Both the position numbers and the translations under genes were made by a program. DNA of 12,745 nt from Gammaproteobacteria bacterium (lineage in GTDB: Bacteria > Pseudomonadota > Gammaproteobacteria > Thiomicrospirales > Thiomicrospiraceae): the NCBI GenBank assembly GCA_013153955.1, contig JAADDM010000025.1, positions 1-12,745 of the forward strand, written 5' to 3'. Shown one piece after another: positions 1 to 7,293 of this stretch. The notes beneath the pieces are model-generated. The model was not told where the DNA came from, did no database searches, and worked only from the letters and a program-made list of their open reading frames with translations. The stretch's first letter is position 1. Every line of letters starts with the position of its first letter.

Positions 1-92
1 GAGCCGCCGTGTTCAGCAATATATTCTGCTACCTTGGCAACAATTCCGACTTGATCTGGGCATGAGATAACCAGACGATATACATGACTCAT
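1..92 (-). CDS. purU: Formyltetrahydrofolate deformylase, N-terminal fragment
   Basis: Only the first 30 codons, read leftward from the ATG at 92-90, lie in the window; the gene runs off the left edge. The reading begins MSHVYRLVISCPDQVGIVAK and continues into VAEYIAEHGG. This is the N-terminal ACT domain of PurU, recognised by the 'CPDxVGIVAKV' stretch. In the family the ACT domain precedes a formyltransferase-like catalytic domain that hydrolyses 10-formyl-THF to THF and formate, supplying formate for PurT and balancing one-carbon pools. The catalytic Asn-His-Asp residues are outside the window. A Shine-Dalgarno AGGA lies at 106-103, ten bases before the ATG. Other ACT-domain proteins such as GcvR-type regulators begin similarly, so the name rests on a short N-terminal match. 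Confidence 0.8.
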   Translation of the reverse strand, partial: MSHVYRLVISCPDQVGIVAKVAEYIAEHGG

Positions 93-128
93 AATGCAGT
101 ATTCCTAATTCACTGTAAACGAGTGACT

Positions 129-134
129 ATCATA
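129..134 (-). promoter_or_regulatory. Possible -10 box for purU
   Basis: On the minus strand the hexamer TATGAT (134-129) lies about 37 bases before the purU ATG, a reasonable distance for a short leader. No convincing -35 hexamer is visible at 16-18 bases, so this is a weak prediction. Confidence 0.25.
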
Positions 135-194
135 CCAAACCCACTGCTGATTTAAGTTAATCCAGCACAATTTAAAACGGATTGCTTAACAGAT

Positions 195-214
195 AATCAC
201 CAGGCCTGGTTATT
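195..214. repeat. 20-bp near-perfect palindrome centred on AGGCCT
   Basis: ACCAGGCCTGGT (199-210) is a perfect 12-bp palindrome. After one mismatch (198/211) it continues with AAT (195-197) pairing with ATT (212-214). It lies between the divergent purU and xthA genes. It could be an operator for a dimeric regulator or a cruciform/hairpin, and has no T-run that would make it a terminator. Its core CAGGCCTG occurs four more times in the window. Confidence 0.45.
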
Positions 215-290
215 CTAAAACTCACTCTATATAAAGGCTTCATTCCCTTAGTGCTCTTATATTTCAATACCCGAAAGGGAGATTTTCCGC

Positions 291-296
291 TATAAT
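291..296 (+). promoter_or_regulatory. Candidate -10 box for xthA
   Basis: A perfect TATAAT lies 55 bases before the xthA ATG. The -35 region at the expected spacing (about 267-273) does not resemble TTGACA and there is no TG extension, so the promoter would be weak or activator-dependent. Confidence 0.4.
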
Positions 297-350
297 CGCC
301 TGCATTCAAATTGCCCTTTCCCACCTCTCTTTAAGTCTTTGGAAAACCAC

Positions 351-1172
351 ATGAAAATAGTCTCTTTTAATACCAACAGTGTTCGTTTACGACTCCACCA
401 ACTTCAGTCTTTAACCGACCGCATTAAGCCCGATATTATTGGCCTGCAAGAGACTAAGGTTCAAGACCATGATTTTCCGCTTGAAGCACTTGAAGAGATG
501 GGCTACCACGCGATCTTTATCGGCCAAAAAACTCACTATGGCGTTGCACTGCTCTATCGTAAGGGCATTGAACTAGTTGCCTCACAGAAGGGCTGGAAAA
601 CCGATGATGAAGATGCCCAAAAACGCATGATTATTGGGGATTTTAAATTTGAGAATGGCAAAGTGGTTCGCGTCGTCAACGGATATTTCCCACAAGGTGA
701 AAACCGTAAGCATGAAACAAAGTTTCCTGCCAAAGAGAAGTTTTATCAAGATTTAATGGCCTATTTGGAGACTGAGTGTGATCCTGAGCAAGCCCTTGCT
801 GTTATTGGGGACTTTAATATCTCTCCAACCGATATGGATATAGGAATTGGTGAAGATAACCGTAAACGCTGGTTACGCGATGGCAAAAGCAGCTTTTTGC
901 CTGAAGAGCGTGAGTGGTGGGCACGCCTGCTTAACTGGGGGCTAAAAGATACCTTCCGCAGTGTTCATCCAGAAGAGGACAATACCTTTAGCTGGTTTGA
1001 TTACCGCTCAAAGGGCTTTGATCGTGAACCACGTCGCGGGCTGAGAATTGATACTGTACTGGCAACAAACTGCCTAAATGAAAAGGTCGTCGACAGCAAA
1101 GTGGGCTATGAAGAGCGTGCAATGGAACGACCTTCTGACCATGCACCGATTTGGACAGAATTTAATCTCTAA
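351..1172 (+). CDS. xthA: Exodeoxyribonuclease III (AP endonuclease)
   Basis: Encodes a 273-residue single-domain endonuclease/exonuclease/phosphatase-fold protein, close in length and sequence to E. coli XthA. The family cleaves the backbone 5' to abasic sites, removes 3'-blocking groups and degrades duplex DNA 3' to 5' in base-excision repair. The active-site set is complete: E34 in LQETK (metal), Y112 in NGYFPQG, D154 and N156 in GDFNISPTD, D234 in LRID, and D263-H264 in PSDHAP. The signatures GIGEDNRKRWLR and FSWFDYRSKGF match the XthA branch rather than ExoA-type AP endonucleases. I chose the ATG at 351 because GGAAA (341-345) is well spaced as a ribosome-binding site and the protein then starts MKIVSFN as in homologues. 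A TTG at 339 would add four residues. It stands between divergent purU and the reductase gene, with no sign of truncation. Confidence 0.96.
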   Translation: MKIVSFNTNSVRLRLHQLQSLTDRIKPDIIGLQETKVQDHDFPLEALEEMGYHAIFIGQKTHYGVALLYRKGIELVASQKGWKTDDEDAQKRMIIGDFKFENGKVVRVVNGYFPQGENRKHETKFPAKEKFYQDLMAYLETECDPEQALAVIGDFNISPTDMDIGIGEDNRKRWLRDGKSSFLPEEREWWARLLNWGLKDTFRSVHPEEDNTFSWFDYRSKGFDREPRRGLRIDTVLATNCLNEKVVDSKVGYEERAMERPSDHAPIWTEFNL

Positions 1173-1248
1173 GCCCTTTTAATTGTGACGGAATACCTGA
1201 CAAGATATCTCACTAAAGACTTCTGTAGATATTCCAATGAAAGATAAA

Positions 1249-1281
1249 GCCTTACACTAAGGCGTGTGCCACTAACGGCAC
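1249..1281 (+). other. Two tandem hairpins before the reductase gene
   Basis: GCCTTA-CAC-TAAGGC (1249-1263) is a perfect 6-bp stem. Two bases later GTGCC-ACTAAC-GGCAC (1266-1281) is a perfect 5-bp stem. Neither is followed by a T-run, so they do not look like a standard intrinsic terminator for xthA. They could be mRNA-processing or stabilising structures in the leader of the gene starting at 1312. Confidence 0.4.
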
Positions 1282-1311
1282 TCAACCGCTATATGCTATT
1301 TAGGAAACCCG

Positions 1312-1992
1312 ATGAGCTCTGTTATTCACGCACTTGAAGTGGTTCATGTCGAACCGCTTGCCCCCCAAATTATTCAACTGCTACTTAAGCCTGAGCAGCC
1401 AATCGACTATCACTCTGGTCAGTATGTCATGCTGGGGTTTAATGCCGAAGAACTCAAACCCTTCTCAATCGCTTCTGCACCTAGAGAGGATGGACTCATT
1501 GAGTGCCATATTCGCAATCAGGCGGACAGTGAGTGGATGCAGGCTCTGTTCTCTGTTAAACAGGGGGATACCCTTGTCATGGAAGAGCCTAAAGCCCAAA
1601 TGCAGCTTCAAACCGAGCATAAATCGATTATTTTTGTGGCTGGGGGAACGGGATTTGCCCCAATGAAAGCGCTACTTGAAACCCTATTAAAACAACAGAC
1701 GAATACGCCCATTCATTTTTACTGGGGAGCCCGTAGCGTTGAAGACCTTTATCAGCACTCAGACCTATTATCACTGGCTAAAAAGTACCCCAATATTCGC
1801 TACACACCGGTTATCTCTGATGATGCGGCTAATTGGAAAGGTCTAACAGGCTTAGTACACGAGCAGGTACTTAAAGACTACCCTGACCTAACAGAGCATA
1901 CCCTCTATATGTGTGGCCCTTGGCCAATGGTACAACAGGCAAAACAGGATTTCTTTAAAGCGGGTCTATCTGAATCAGATTGTATCTGCTAA
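1312..1992 (+). CDS. FAD-dependent NAD(P)H oxidoreductase, Fre/FNR type
   Basis: A 226-residue protein of the ferredoxin-NADP reductase superfamily in its minimal form, with an N-terminal FAD-binding barrel and a C-terminal NAD(P)-binding domain. KPFSIAS (49-55) is the flavin-binding RxYS-type motif. GGTGFAP (111-117) is the nucleotide-binding loop, YWGAR (137-141) follows it, and CGPWPM (201-206) is the conserved CGP motif. No 2Fe-2S ferredoxin domain is attached, so it resembles flavin reductase Fre, or the reductase module of CDP-6-deoxyglucoseen-reductase-like proteins working with a separate partner. Fre-like enzymes reduce free flavins using NAD(P)H. AGGAA (1302-1306) lies well placed before the ATG. 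The C-terminus ends SESDCIC without the aromatic tail common in the family, so it may be slightly shortened. It lies 139 bp after xthA on the same strand; the substrate is not evident. Confidence 0.85.
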   Translation: MSSVIHALEVVHVEPLAPQIIQLLLKPEQPIDYHSGQYVMLGFNAEELKPFSIASAPREDGLIECHIRNQADSEWMQALFSVKQGDTLVMEEPKAQMQLQTEHKSIIFVAGGTGFAPMKALLETLLKQQTNTPIHFYWGARSVEDLYQHSDLLSLAKKYPNIRYTPVISDDAANWKGLTGLVHEQVLKDYPDLTEHTLYMCGPWPMVQQAKQDFFKAGLSESDCIC

Positions 1993-2127
1993 CCCCCTAA
2001 ATAATAAGCGAAGATCCGCTCTCTAACAGGCCTGATTTATCACCAAACATTAACCCAATTAATACCTTATACTTTTCACATTAGTAAATATGATGTAGAT
2101 AAGTATAAATAGTCATGATTTCTTCAC

Positions 2128-2133
2128 TATAAT
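2128..2133 (+). promoter_or_regulatory. Candidate -10 box for the haem-sensor gene
   Basis: A perfect TATAAT overlaps the first possible ATG (2132) of the downstream gene. If it is the real -10, transcription would start near 2140 and translation must use a later start such as 2165. No good -35 is visible. A TATAAA at 2104-2109 is an alternative. Confidence 0.35.
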
Positions 2134-2164
2134 GATCGTTACCAATTTAAATACAGTGGCAGTC

Positions 2165-3502
2165 ATGGCGAAACGGAATTTCCTACAGCACTCATTTAAG
2201 ACGTTGCTTTTAAAGCAGTTATTTCTAGCCATTGCACTGTCTCTGGCCATTACGGTTCCGATTGTCTCCATCCCAGCCTATTTCGTACTCAAGCAGAACA
2301 TTGCCACAGACATTCAACAGATAGAGCACTTAACCTATTCTGCACTCAATGACCATCTCACCACAGGCTGGCAACCGCATGCGATAGACAAAGTCTATCA
2401 AACGTTACGCAACCGCCTCCCAAATGCCGATTTCTTACTCCACAAAGCCTCGCCTTTTCTAAAAGAGGGCGAGGCTGTCATCGCCCCTACCGATCACGTT
2501 AACCAACTGATTGAAAAGGTTGAACGAGATGAACGATTAATCATTGAAACTCAACTCTTTTCTGGCACCATCAATGCCGCTGTACCCATTGTATTTAATC
2601 AGTCGTGTTTAAGTTGCCATAGCGCACAAGTCTCCACAGGAGAGGTCTATGTTGGCGCGCTGGCAGGTATACTGGTTTTACAAACACCTATGTCTATTGA
2701 ACATATCCCGCCCGCGTCACTCGCCGCACTCTTTATCCTGTTCTTAATCATATTTATGCTCGTGACAACGGTCATTACCAACCGGCTGGTGCAGAAAAAT
2801 TTACTCAGTCCCCTCTCTGAGTTAACCACACGGGTAAAACGACTTAGACTAACCTCTCATGAACAGCATATAGAGTGGCAAAGAAGCCCACAGCCCATCA
2901 TTGAGATTGATGAAATAGATAAAAGCATCACCGACCACATTCTCTCTATCCAGCACATTTACGATAAGTTAGATTCTCTAACGGTCACTGAACATGAATC
3001 TGGCCTATTCCATCGAGAACGCTACCATGAAGTCATTCGCTATGAATTATTCAGAAGCCACCGTTATCACAGACCCTTTTCGTTAGTGCTAATTAAGCTG
3101 GTTGAGGTCAAAGTCCTCAATGCTGCCGCAAAAAATATTGAAACAGAACAACCAGGTTCTAAATATATGGTGTTTGGCCAAATACTGCATAATGACTCCC
3201 GCGAAAGTGATTTGGCATTTCGCTTAGAGGAGCAGATCTTTGCCATTATTGCCCCTGAAACCAACCATCAAGGCGCGAAAGGCTTAGAACAGGATATTTA
3301 TCGCCGTCTGACTCAAAGTAAAATCCCTGCCGAAGTAGCAAATTCATCCATCGTTTTACCAGAATATCAATTTACCATTCAGGTGGGAGTCGCCACCTAT
3401 GAATCAGAGCACAAAGGAGCTAAAGAACTCATGCGACAGGCGGTACTGGATATGAGAGCATCGAAAGAAATGACTGGAAAATACCCACCAGACCCAGCAT
3501 AA
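2165..3502 (+). CDS. Membrane haem-c sensor with degenerate GGDEF domain
   Basis: This 445-residue protein has one N-terminal membrane helix (about 17-42), a periplasmic region of about 140 residues, a second helix (about 182-206), a HAMP-like segment (about 207-260) and a C-terminal GGDEF-fold domain (about 270-445). The periplasmic part contains CLSCH (148-152), a CxxCH covalent haem-c site, followed by a GEVYVGALAG...P pattern typical of Tll0287-like/DUF3365 sensors. In the output domain the GGDEF position reads RLEEQIF, and the metal-binding aspartate of the usual 'DID.FK' stretch is replaced (IKLVEVKV), so cyclase activity is not expected. It may bind c-di-GMP or a partner instead. An ATG at 2132 would add 11 residues but has no ribosome-binding site and overlaps a TATAAT; 2165 gives a basic pre-helix start. 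The site before 2165 is also weak. It converges on hemY. Confidence 0.8.
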   Translation: MAKRNFLQHSFKTLLLKQLFLAIALSLAITVPIVSIPAYFVLKQNIATDIQQIEHLTYSALNDHLTTGWQPHAIDKVYQTLRNRLPNADFLLHKASPFLKEGEAVIAPTDHVNQLIEKVERDERLIIETQLFSGTINAAVPIVFNQSCLSCHSAQVSTGEVYVGALAGILVLQTPMSIEHIPPASLAALFILFLIIFMLVTTVITNRLVQKNLLSPLSELTTRVKRLRLTSHEQHIEWQRSPQPIIEIDEIDKSITDHILSIQHIYDKLDSLTVTEHESGLFHRERYHEVIRYELFRSHRYHRPFSLVLIKLVEVKVLNAAAKNIETEQPGSKYMVFGQILHNDSRESDLAFRLEEQIFAIIAPETNHQGAKGLEQDIYRRLTQSKIPAEVANSSIVLPEYQFTIQVGVATYESEHKGAKELMRQAVLDMRASKEMTGKYPPDPA

Positions 3503-3556
3503 AGCCCTTAAAGAACCCTTTGCGCCGTTCCGGTAACCCTTTTAAACAAAGGGCTT
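3502..3556. terminator. Possible bidirectional terminator between convergent genes
   Basis: Several overlapping inverted repeats lie where the sensor gene and hemY converge: AAGCCCTT (3502-3509) with AAGGGCTT (3549-3556), CCCTTTG (3516-3522) with CAAAGGG (3547-3553), and CCCTTT (3537-3542) with AAAGGG (3548-3553) around a 5-base loop. They compete for the same right arm, which overlaps the last hemY codons. No long T-run follows on either strand, so termination efficiency is uncertain. Confidence 0.35.
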
Positions 3557-4723
3557 ATCCTCTAATTGAAGAATGGCCTCTTTATAAGTAAGTGCTGCTT
3601 GAGTCTCTTTACCCTCTGATTCGTAGCATTGCGCTAAGGCATGGAAAGTTTCGACTTCGGCTTGGAGCTTTAAGCTGTCTTTTAAGTACCGCTGGCCTTG
3701 TCCCCAAAGCTGGCTATGGCAAGCTAAACGCCCTAATGTTAATAACAGTACCGGGTTAGACTCTTGGCCTTTTAACCACTTCTCTGCCACTTTTAGTCGC
3801 TCAAAAGCAGGCCCTAGGGTTAGCCGCCCATATTGATACACTAAACGATCATGCCACTGTTTCTTGAGTGATTTCTCTATCAAGGCGCCTAAACCGATTT
3901 CATTATTCCAGCTTATTTTCTGCTCAACATACTCGGTTAATAAAGCAGGGATTAGCTGCTGCTTACGACTTAATCCATTCCAAATAGCCATCAAAGCCTC
4001 TTCATTCGGTGCGGCGGATAATTTACCCGCTAGCAACCGCTCTTCAAGCTCAGACAGTATCGGCTTAGCCAATGCACGCGTCTTCTTTAATGCAGGCAGT
4101 AAACGCTCTAATTCCGTCCAGTCCCCCAGTTGTCTCAGTATTTCCGCCAACTCAGATAGGATCACCGTCTGTTTAGGATGCTGTTCATAAAGCGCCTCTA
4201 AAATAGCTTTGGCAATCTCTGGCTGGGTCTCTCGTCTTAATCTTGCCTCCACCAAGCCAATCGTAACGTACTCATCAGGATAACGGCTTCTAGCATCTTC
4301 TAAATACTGGTCTCGGCGATCATAAGCCTGTTGATTGTGCGCCATTTTGGCGGCACTTAAATAGTGCACCAGACCCGACTCACTCTGCTTCGCACTTTTA
4401 ATAAGCTCTTTTTCAGCCGTGTGCCAATCGCCATACTCAAGTGCAATCATGCCCTTGGCCATTGCATTTTCAGCCCGACCATATCGCTTTAAACGTCGCT
4501 TATTTCGCCACGCTTTAGGAAAGTGCCAAAGGTTGATGACAAGGCGAACCAACGCATAGCCCCCCAAAAAAAATATGAAGATAGCGGCCAGTAGAAAACT
4601 CAGGCTGGTCTCAATCACCCAATCATGCCAGACCATCGAAACCAGTCCATTATCCAACAACATGCCCGTTGTTAACGCCGTCCCAACCAGAAAAATAAAG
4701 ACCCAAATTAAAATAAATCGCAC
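3542..4723 (-). CDS. hemY: HemY, TPR-containing inner-membrane protein of the haem operon
   Basis: A 393-residue protein, near the 398 of E. coli HemY; this is the proteobacterial HemY, not the Bacillus protoporphyrinogen oxidase of the same name. Two N-terminal membrane helices (about 3-22 and 38-63) are followed by a basic stretch and a TPR-like helical-repeat region. The family signature is clear: AMAKGMIALEYGDWHTAEKEL (about 87-107), then HYLSAAKMAH, RRDQYLEDA and LGDWTELERLLPALKK. Its exact role is unsettled; it is linked to late protoporphyrin steps or organisation of haem enzymes at the membrane. The start is a GTG (4723-4721), supported by AAGGAG (4734-4729) five bases upstream and by the next residues RFILIW forming the first helix. 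It is the last gene of the hemCDXY run, 65 bp after hemX. Confidence 0.92.
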   Translation of the reverse strand: MRFILIWVFIFLVGTALTTGMLLDNGLVSMVWHDWVIETSLSFLLAAIFIFFLGGYALVRLVINLWHFPKAWRNKRRLKRYGRAENAMAKGMIALEYGDWHTAEKELIKSAKQSESGLVHYLSAAKMAHNQQAYDRRDQYLEDARSRYPDEYVTIGLVEARLRRETQPEIAKAILEALYEQHPKQTVILSELAEILRQLGDWTELERLLPALKKTRALAKPILSELEERLLAGKLSAAPNEEALMAIWNGLSRKQQLIPALLTEYVEQKISWNNEIGLGALIEKSLKKQWHDRLVYQYGRLTLGPAFERLKVAEKWLKGQESNPVLLLTLGRLACHSQLWGQGQRYLKDSLKLQAEVETFHALAQCYESEGKETQAALTYKEAILQLEDKPFV

Positions 4724-4788
4724 AGTAACTCCTTACTCAAAAAACAGTACTCCGTTACATTGCTCAAACCATCATTATGCATCGTCAT

Positions 4789-6264
4789 TTACCCCTCCAG
4801 CCCCATTATATTTAAGGGCTTTGGCTTATGAAATTGAATCGTTTTATAAGGTGCTAAAAGTGCCTCATATTCTGCGGCGGCCTCTGGAAATTTCTTAGAA
4901 ATAAAGGCTTGTAAATCTGCAGTGGCAGCCAAAAGAAGCCCTTGTGATTGCGTCTGTATTGCCCAGTCAACTCGATCAACCAACAGAGCAGCACGCTGTT
5001 TTAAAACATCCTCCATCAGCATTAACTCGACCTGTGTCGCTTCCGTATCGGTCTCCCGCTTGGTGACCCGAATCATCTGACTTAAACGTGATTTTAGTTT
5101 TTCAAAAGCCGACTCTGTATCTAAAACTTCACCCGTTGATAAGGCAGAGGTCTTTTCTGAAGAAGGCGTTTCAGGGGGGGTTAAGACACTTAGGTGGAGT
5201 TCAGAAATGGCCGATTTTAAGACCACTGTATCTAAGTTTTCATGTAAACGACTTTGCTCAATATACTGTTTAAGGTAGGCAATATCTTCACCTATCAAGC
5301 GTCCAAGCGTACTGATATAAGCGAACTGACTCAATCCGATCGCCTGCTCTAACGCAATTAACTGCTGTAAGGTTTCTGAAGCATTGCCATGCAGCATCCA
5401 CTGGGTATTGATTTGTACAATCCACTTTTGAATTTCAAAGCTGCTTAACGCCTCGTTACTACTTAATGTAGGCTGTTGAAGTGCCTTGAGCTGTTGTTGA
5501 GCCTTAAAATCAAATAGGTCAGCCAGTTGCGACTTCATGGCCCCAATTTTGGACTGAAGGCCTTCATTCTGAACATCTGACACCTCCCCGATTAAAGTAG
5601 GGGCTGTTTGAATTTCTAGGCTGTCATTGCGATCCAGCGCCAATGCCTGCAATTTCTCTATGGCGCTCTCAAACTGTAAATTTGCCTTTTCATTTAAAGC
5701 GGTTAAGGCCTCTTTTACTTGCTTAATTTGTGATTCTGAAGCGGCTTTAATCGCTTTTAAATCCGCTTGGCTCACCGCGGGCTGATAATCCGGATTAACC
5801 ATCATCTTAGCAACCAAGGTTTTGACACGTTTTTCTTGCGCCGTTTCTTGTGCCGCAAGCCGTGCCTCTAAGGCCTTGCTCTTTTCGTTTAGCTTAGCCA
5901 CTTCCGATTGTAAATTATTAATGTGTTGAATCTGCCAATCTGTATCAGGGCGCGTCAAAACCAATGTTAGAACAATGGCAATCCCCATTGCGAGACCCAG
6001 CAATACTTTACGATAGCGCGCCCAAATCCCTGTCGTCTCCTGTACGGCACCTGCTCCAAATGCAGAAGGATTGCCTTCCGTACCAAAATAACTGGAACTC
6101 GATGTCTGCGCATCGCCCGTCTTTGAATCTGACTTGGCACTTGAGTAGGCTCTACCGCGTGCTATTTTGTCATCAATACTCTCTTCCATAATTTCACCTT
6201 CCACGATTTCAATATCGGTATCGGCTGCTGAGTGAGTCGATTTTTGGTTGTTTTGATGTGACAT
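4789..6264 (-). CDS. hemX: HemX, putative uroporphyrin-III methyltransferase-like membrane protein
   Basis: A 491-residue protein, longer than E. coli HemX (393). The extra length is mainly an N-terminal cytoplasmic tail of about 80 residues, acidic then Ser/Thr-rich and probably disordered. One membrane helix (about 87-104, VLLGLAMGIAIVLTLVL) leads to a Lys/Glu/Ala/Gln-rich coiled coil (about 112-210). A helical C-terminal domain follows, with the HemX pattern FEIQKWIVQINTQWMLHGN...LIALEQAIG (about 276-310). The family is often labelled a uroporphyrinogen methyltransferase but has no SAM-binding motif; a scaffold role is more likely. Single-pass topology puts the large domain in the periplasm. 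AGG lies seven bases before the ATG. Position between hemD and hemY strongly supports the name. Confidence 0.88.
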   Translation of the reverse strand: MSHQNNQKSTHSAADTDIEIVEGEIMEESIDDKIARGRAYSSAKSDSKTGDAQTSSSSYFGTEGNPSAFGAGAVQETTGIWARYRKVLLGLAMGIAIVLTLVLTRPDTDWQIQHINNLQSEVAKLNEKSKALEARLAAQETAQEKRVKTLVAKMMVNPDYQPAVSQADLKAIKAASESQIKQVKEALTALNEKANLQFESAIEKLQALALDRNDSLEIQTAPTLIGEVSDVQNEGLQSKIGAMKSQLADLFDFKAQQQLKALQQPTLSSNEALSSFEIQKWIVQINTQWMLHGNASETLQQLIALEQAIGLSQFAYISTLGRLIGEDIAYLKQYIEQSRLHENLDTVVLKSAISELHLSVLTPPETPSSEKTSALSTGEVLDTESAFEKLKSRLSQMIRVTKRETDTEATQVELMLMEDVLKQRAALLVDRVDWAIQTQSQGLLLAATADLQAFISKKFPEAAAEYEALLAPYKTIQFHKPKPLNIMGLEG

Positions 6265-6297
6265 ATATTTACCTAATTACTCCTGAAACCCTTCCGT

Positions 6298-6320
6298 AAG
6301 CAAGAGGTATCGCCTCGCTT
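6298..6320 (-). other. Hairpin in the hemD-hemX gap
   Basis: AAGC (6298-6301) pairs with GCTT (6317-6320) and GAGG (6304-6307) with CCTC (6313-6316) around a 5-base loop, with a two-base bulge. It lies in the 107-bp gap before hemX, 34 bases from its ATG. There is no T-run on the minus strand, so mRNA processing or partial attenuation within the operon is more plausible than full termination. Confidence 0.3.
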
Positions 6321-6371
6321 CAGAAGTCTATTAAAAGTGAGGCCTGCTAGCCCCAGTTGTAGATGACCCAT

Positions 6372-7223
6372 TCACTTGCCATGATCAACTGCCTGCTGAT
6401 TGAGAGTCAAATGCGTGTGAATCGCGTGACCGATGCCTTGATTGCTTTGCTCTTCAACCACCTGAATACTCCCTATCCAGCCTCTACGCTGCATCTCTTT
6501 CTGTATACGAGCACTGAACACTAAAGTCGTTTCAATAAACAACCAGGCCTGATTATTTAGGGTTGAGAAATCTTTATGAACACCAGCCGCACCTTCAATA
6601 AGCCGCTCAAAACTATCCATGCTGGTAATCAGTAGCATAGGCCGATGACTGATCATAAATTCTTGCCAGGCCTGCTGACAAAACTCGGTGGCAACGCGTT
6701 CATAGACATCCAAACAATGCACCTCTGCCCCACGTGTAAGCAGTGTCTCTTGTAAGTGGCTTCGCCCACCCCGGCCTTTAACGATTAAAATGGCCTGATG
6801 TGCGATTGAGTGCATCTCTTTATGCGCTAAAAAAGATTCACTATCAAACTGGCTGTTAGACAGTCTCTTTAAGGGAATACCCTGGCGCTCACCCACTTGC
6901 TGAGTGGCACGACCAATCGCATAAAATATGGGAGATGTGGACGCATTGCCTTCTTTATCTTCACTCTGCTCGACCAAGCGTTCTTCAAGCTGATTGCTGA
7001 CAAACCCCTCTACCGCATTGGCACTGATAAAAATGATTTTATCCATGCCCTTGGGCAAGCTCTGTACCGCTTTGGCCAAGAGAGGCGGCGCTAAGCCAAC
7101 CACCTTTAAGGTTGGGCAGCACAGTACCACTCCCTGCATGGCCTGAATACTTTGAGTCAAAGCATCGGCTTGATGTGATGGACGCGTATTGAGCAGGGTA
7201 AATTGGGCGGTGGCTTCAGGCAT
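6372..7223 (-). CDS. hemD: Uroporphyrinogen-III synthase
   Basis: A 283-residue two-domain HemD-fold protein. The enzyme cyclises hydroxymethylbilane with inversion of ring D, giving uroporphyrinogen III, the precursor of haem, sirohaem and corrins. The family is poorly conserved, but the marks are present: NTRP (12-15), IFISANAVEGF (64-74, the 'tS.naV' motif), AIGRATQ (102-108), VKGRGGR (148-154) with LLTRGAEV, DVYER (172-176) and LLITSMDSFERL (197-208). Upstream in-frame starts exist (ATG at 7229, GTG at 7232). I prefer the ATG at 7223 because GGTGA (7233-7229) sits five bases before it and MPEATAQFTLLNTRP matches a normal N-terminus. It follows hemC by 70 bp and precedes hemX by 107 bp in the same operon, at slightly above the usual family length. 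Confidence 0.9.
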   Translation of the reverse strand: MPEATAQFTLLNTRPSHQADALTQSIQAMQGVVLCCPTLKVVGLAPPLLAKAVQSLPKGMDKIIFISANAVEGFVSNQLEERLVEQSEDKEGNASTSPIFYAIGRATQQVGERQGIPLKRLSNSQFDSESFLAHKEMHSIAHQAILIVKGRGGRSHLQETLLTRGAEVHCLDVYERVATEFCQQAWQEFMISHRPMLLITSMDSFERLIEGAAGVHKDFSTLNNQAWLFIETTLVFSARIQKEMQRRGWIGSIQVVEEQSNQGIGHAIHTHLTLNQQAVDHGK

Positions 7224-7293
7224 GATCATCACCCAGCATCACTTCGATTAACACAGCACGATGTGACACGCTTACTATTGCCCACACCTCTGT

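Noticed and set aside
339..350. TTG start of xthA adding four residues
   Set aside because: The ATG at 351 has a well-placed GGAAA and gives the normal MKIVSFN start.
1194..1236. Terminator after xthA from GGAATA...TATTCC
   Set aside because: The stem is interrupted, the loop is long, and no T-run follows.
2132..2164. ATG at 2132 as the start of the haem-sensor gene
   Set aside because: There is no ribosome-binding site before it and it overlaps a perfect TATAAT; 2165 is preferred, though not proven.
3864..4190. 108-codon plus-strand frame within hemY
   Set aside because: It is an antisense shadow of hemY; its composition reflects the TPR coding strand.
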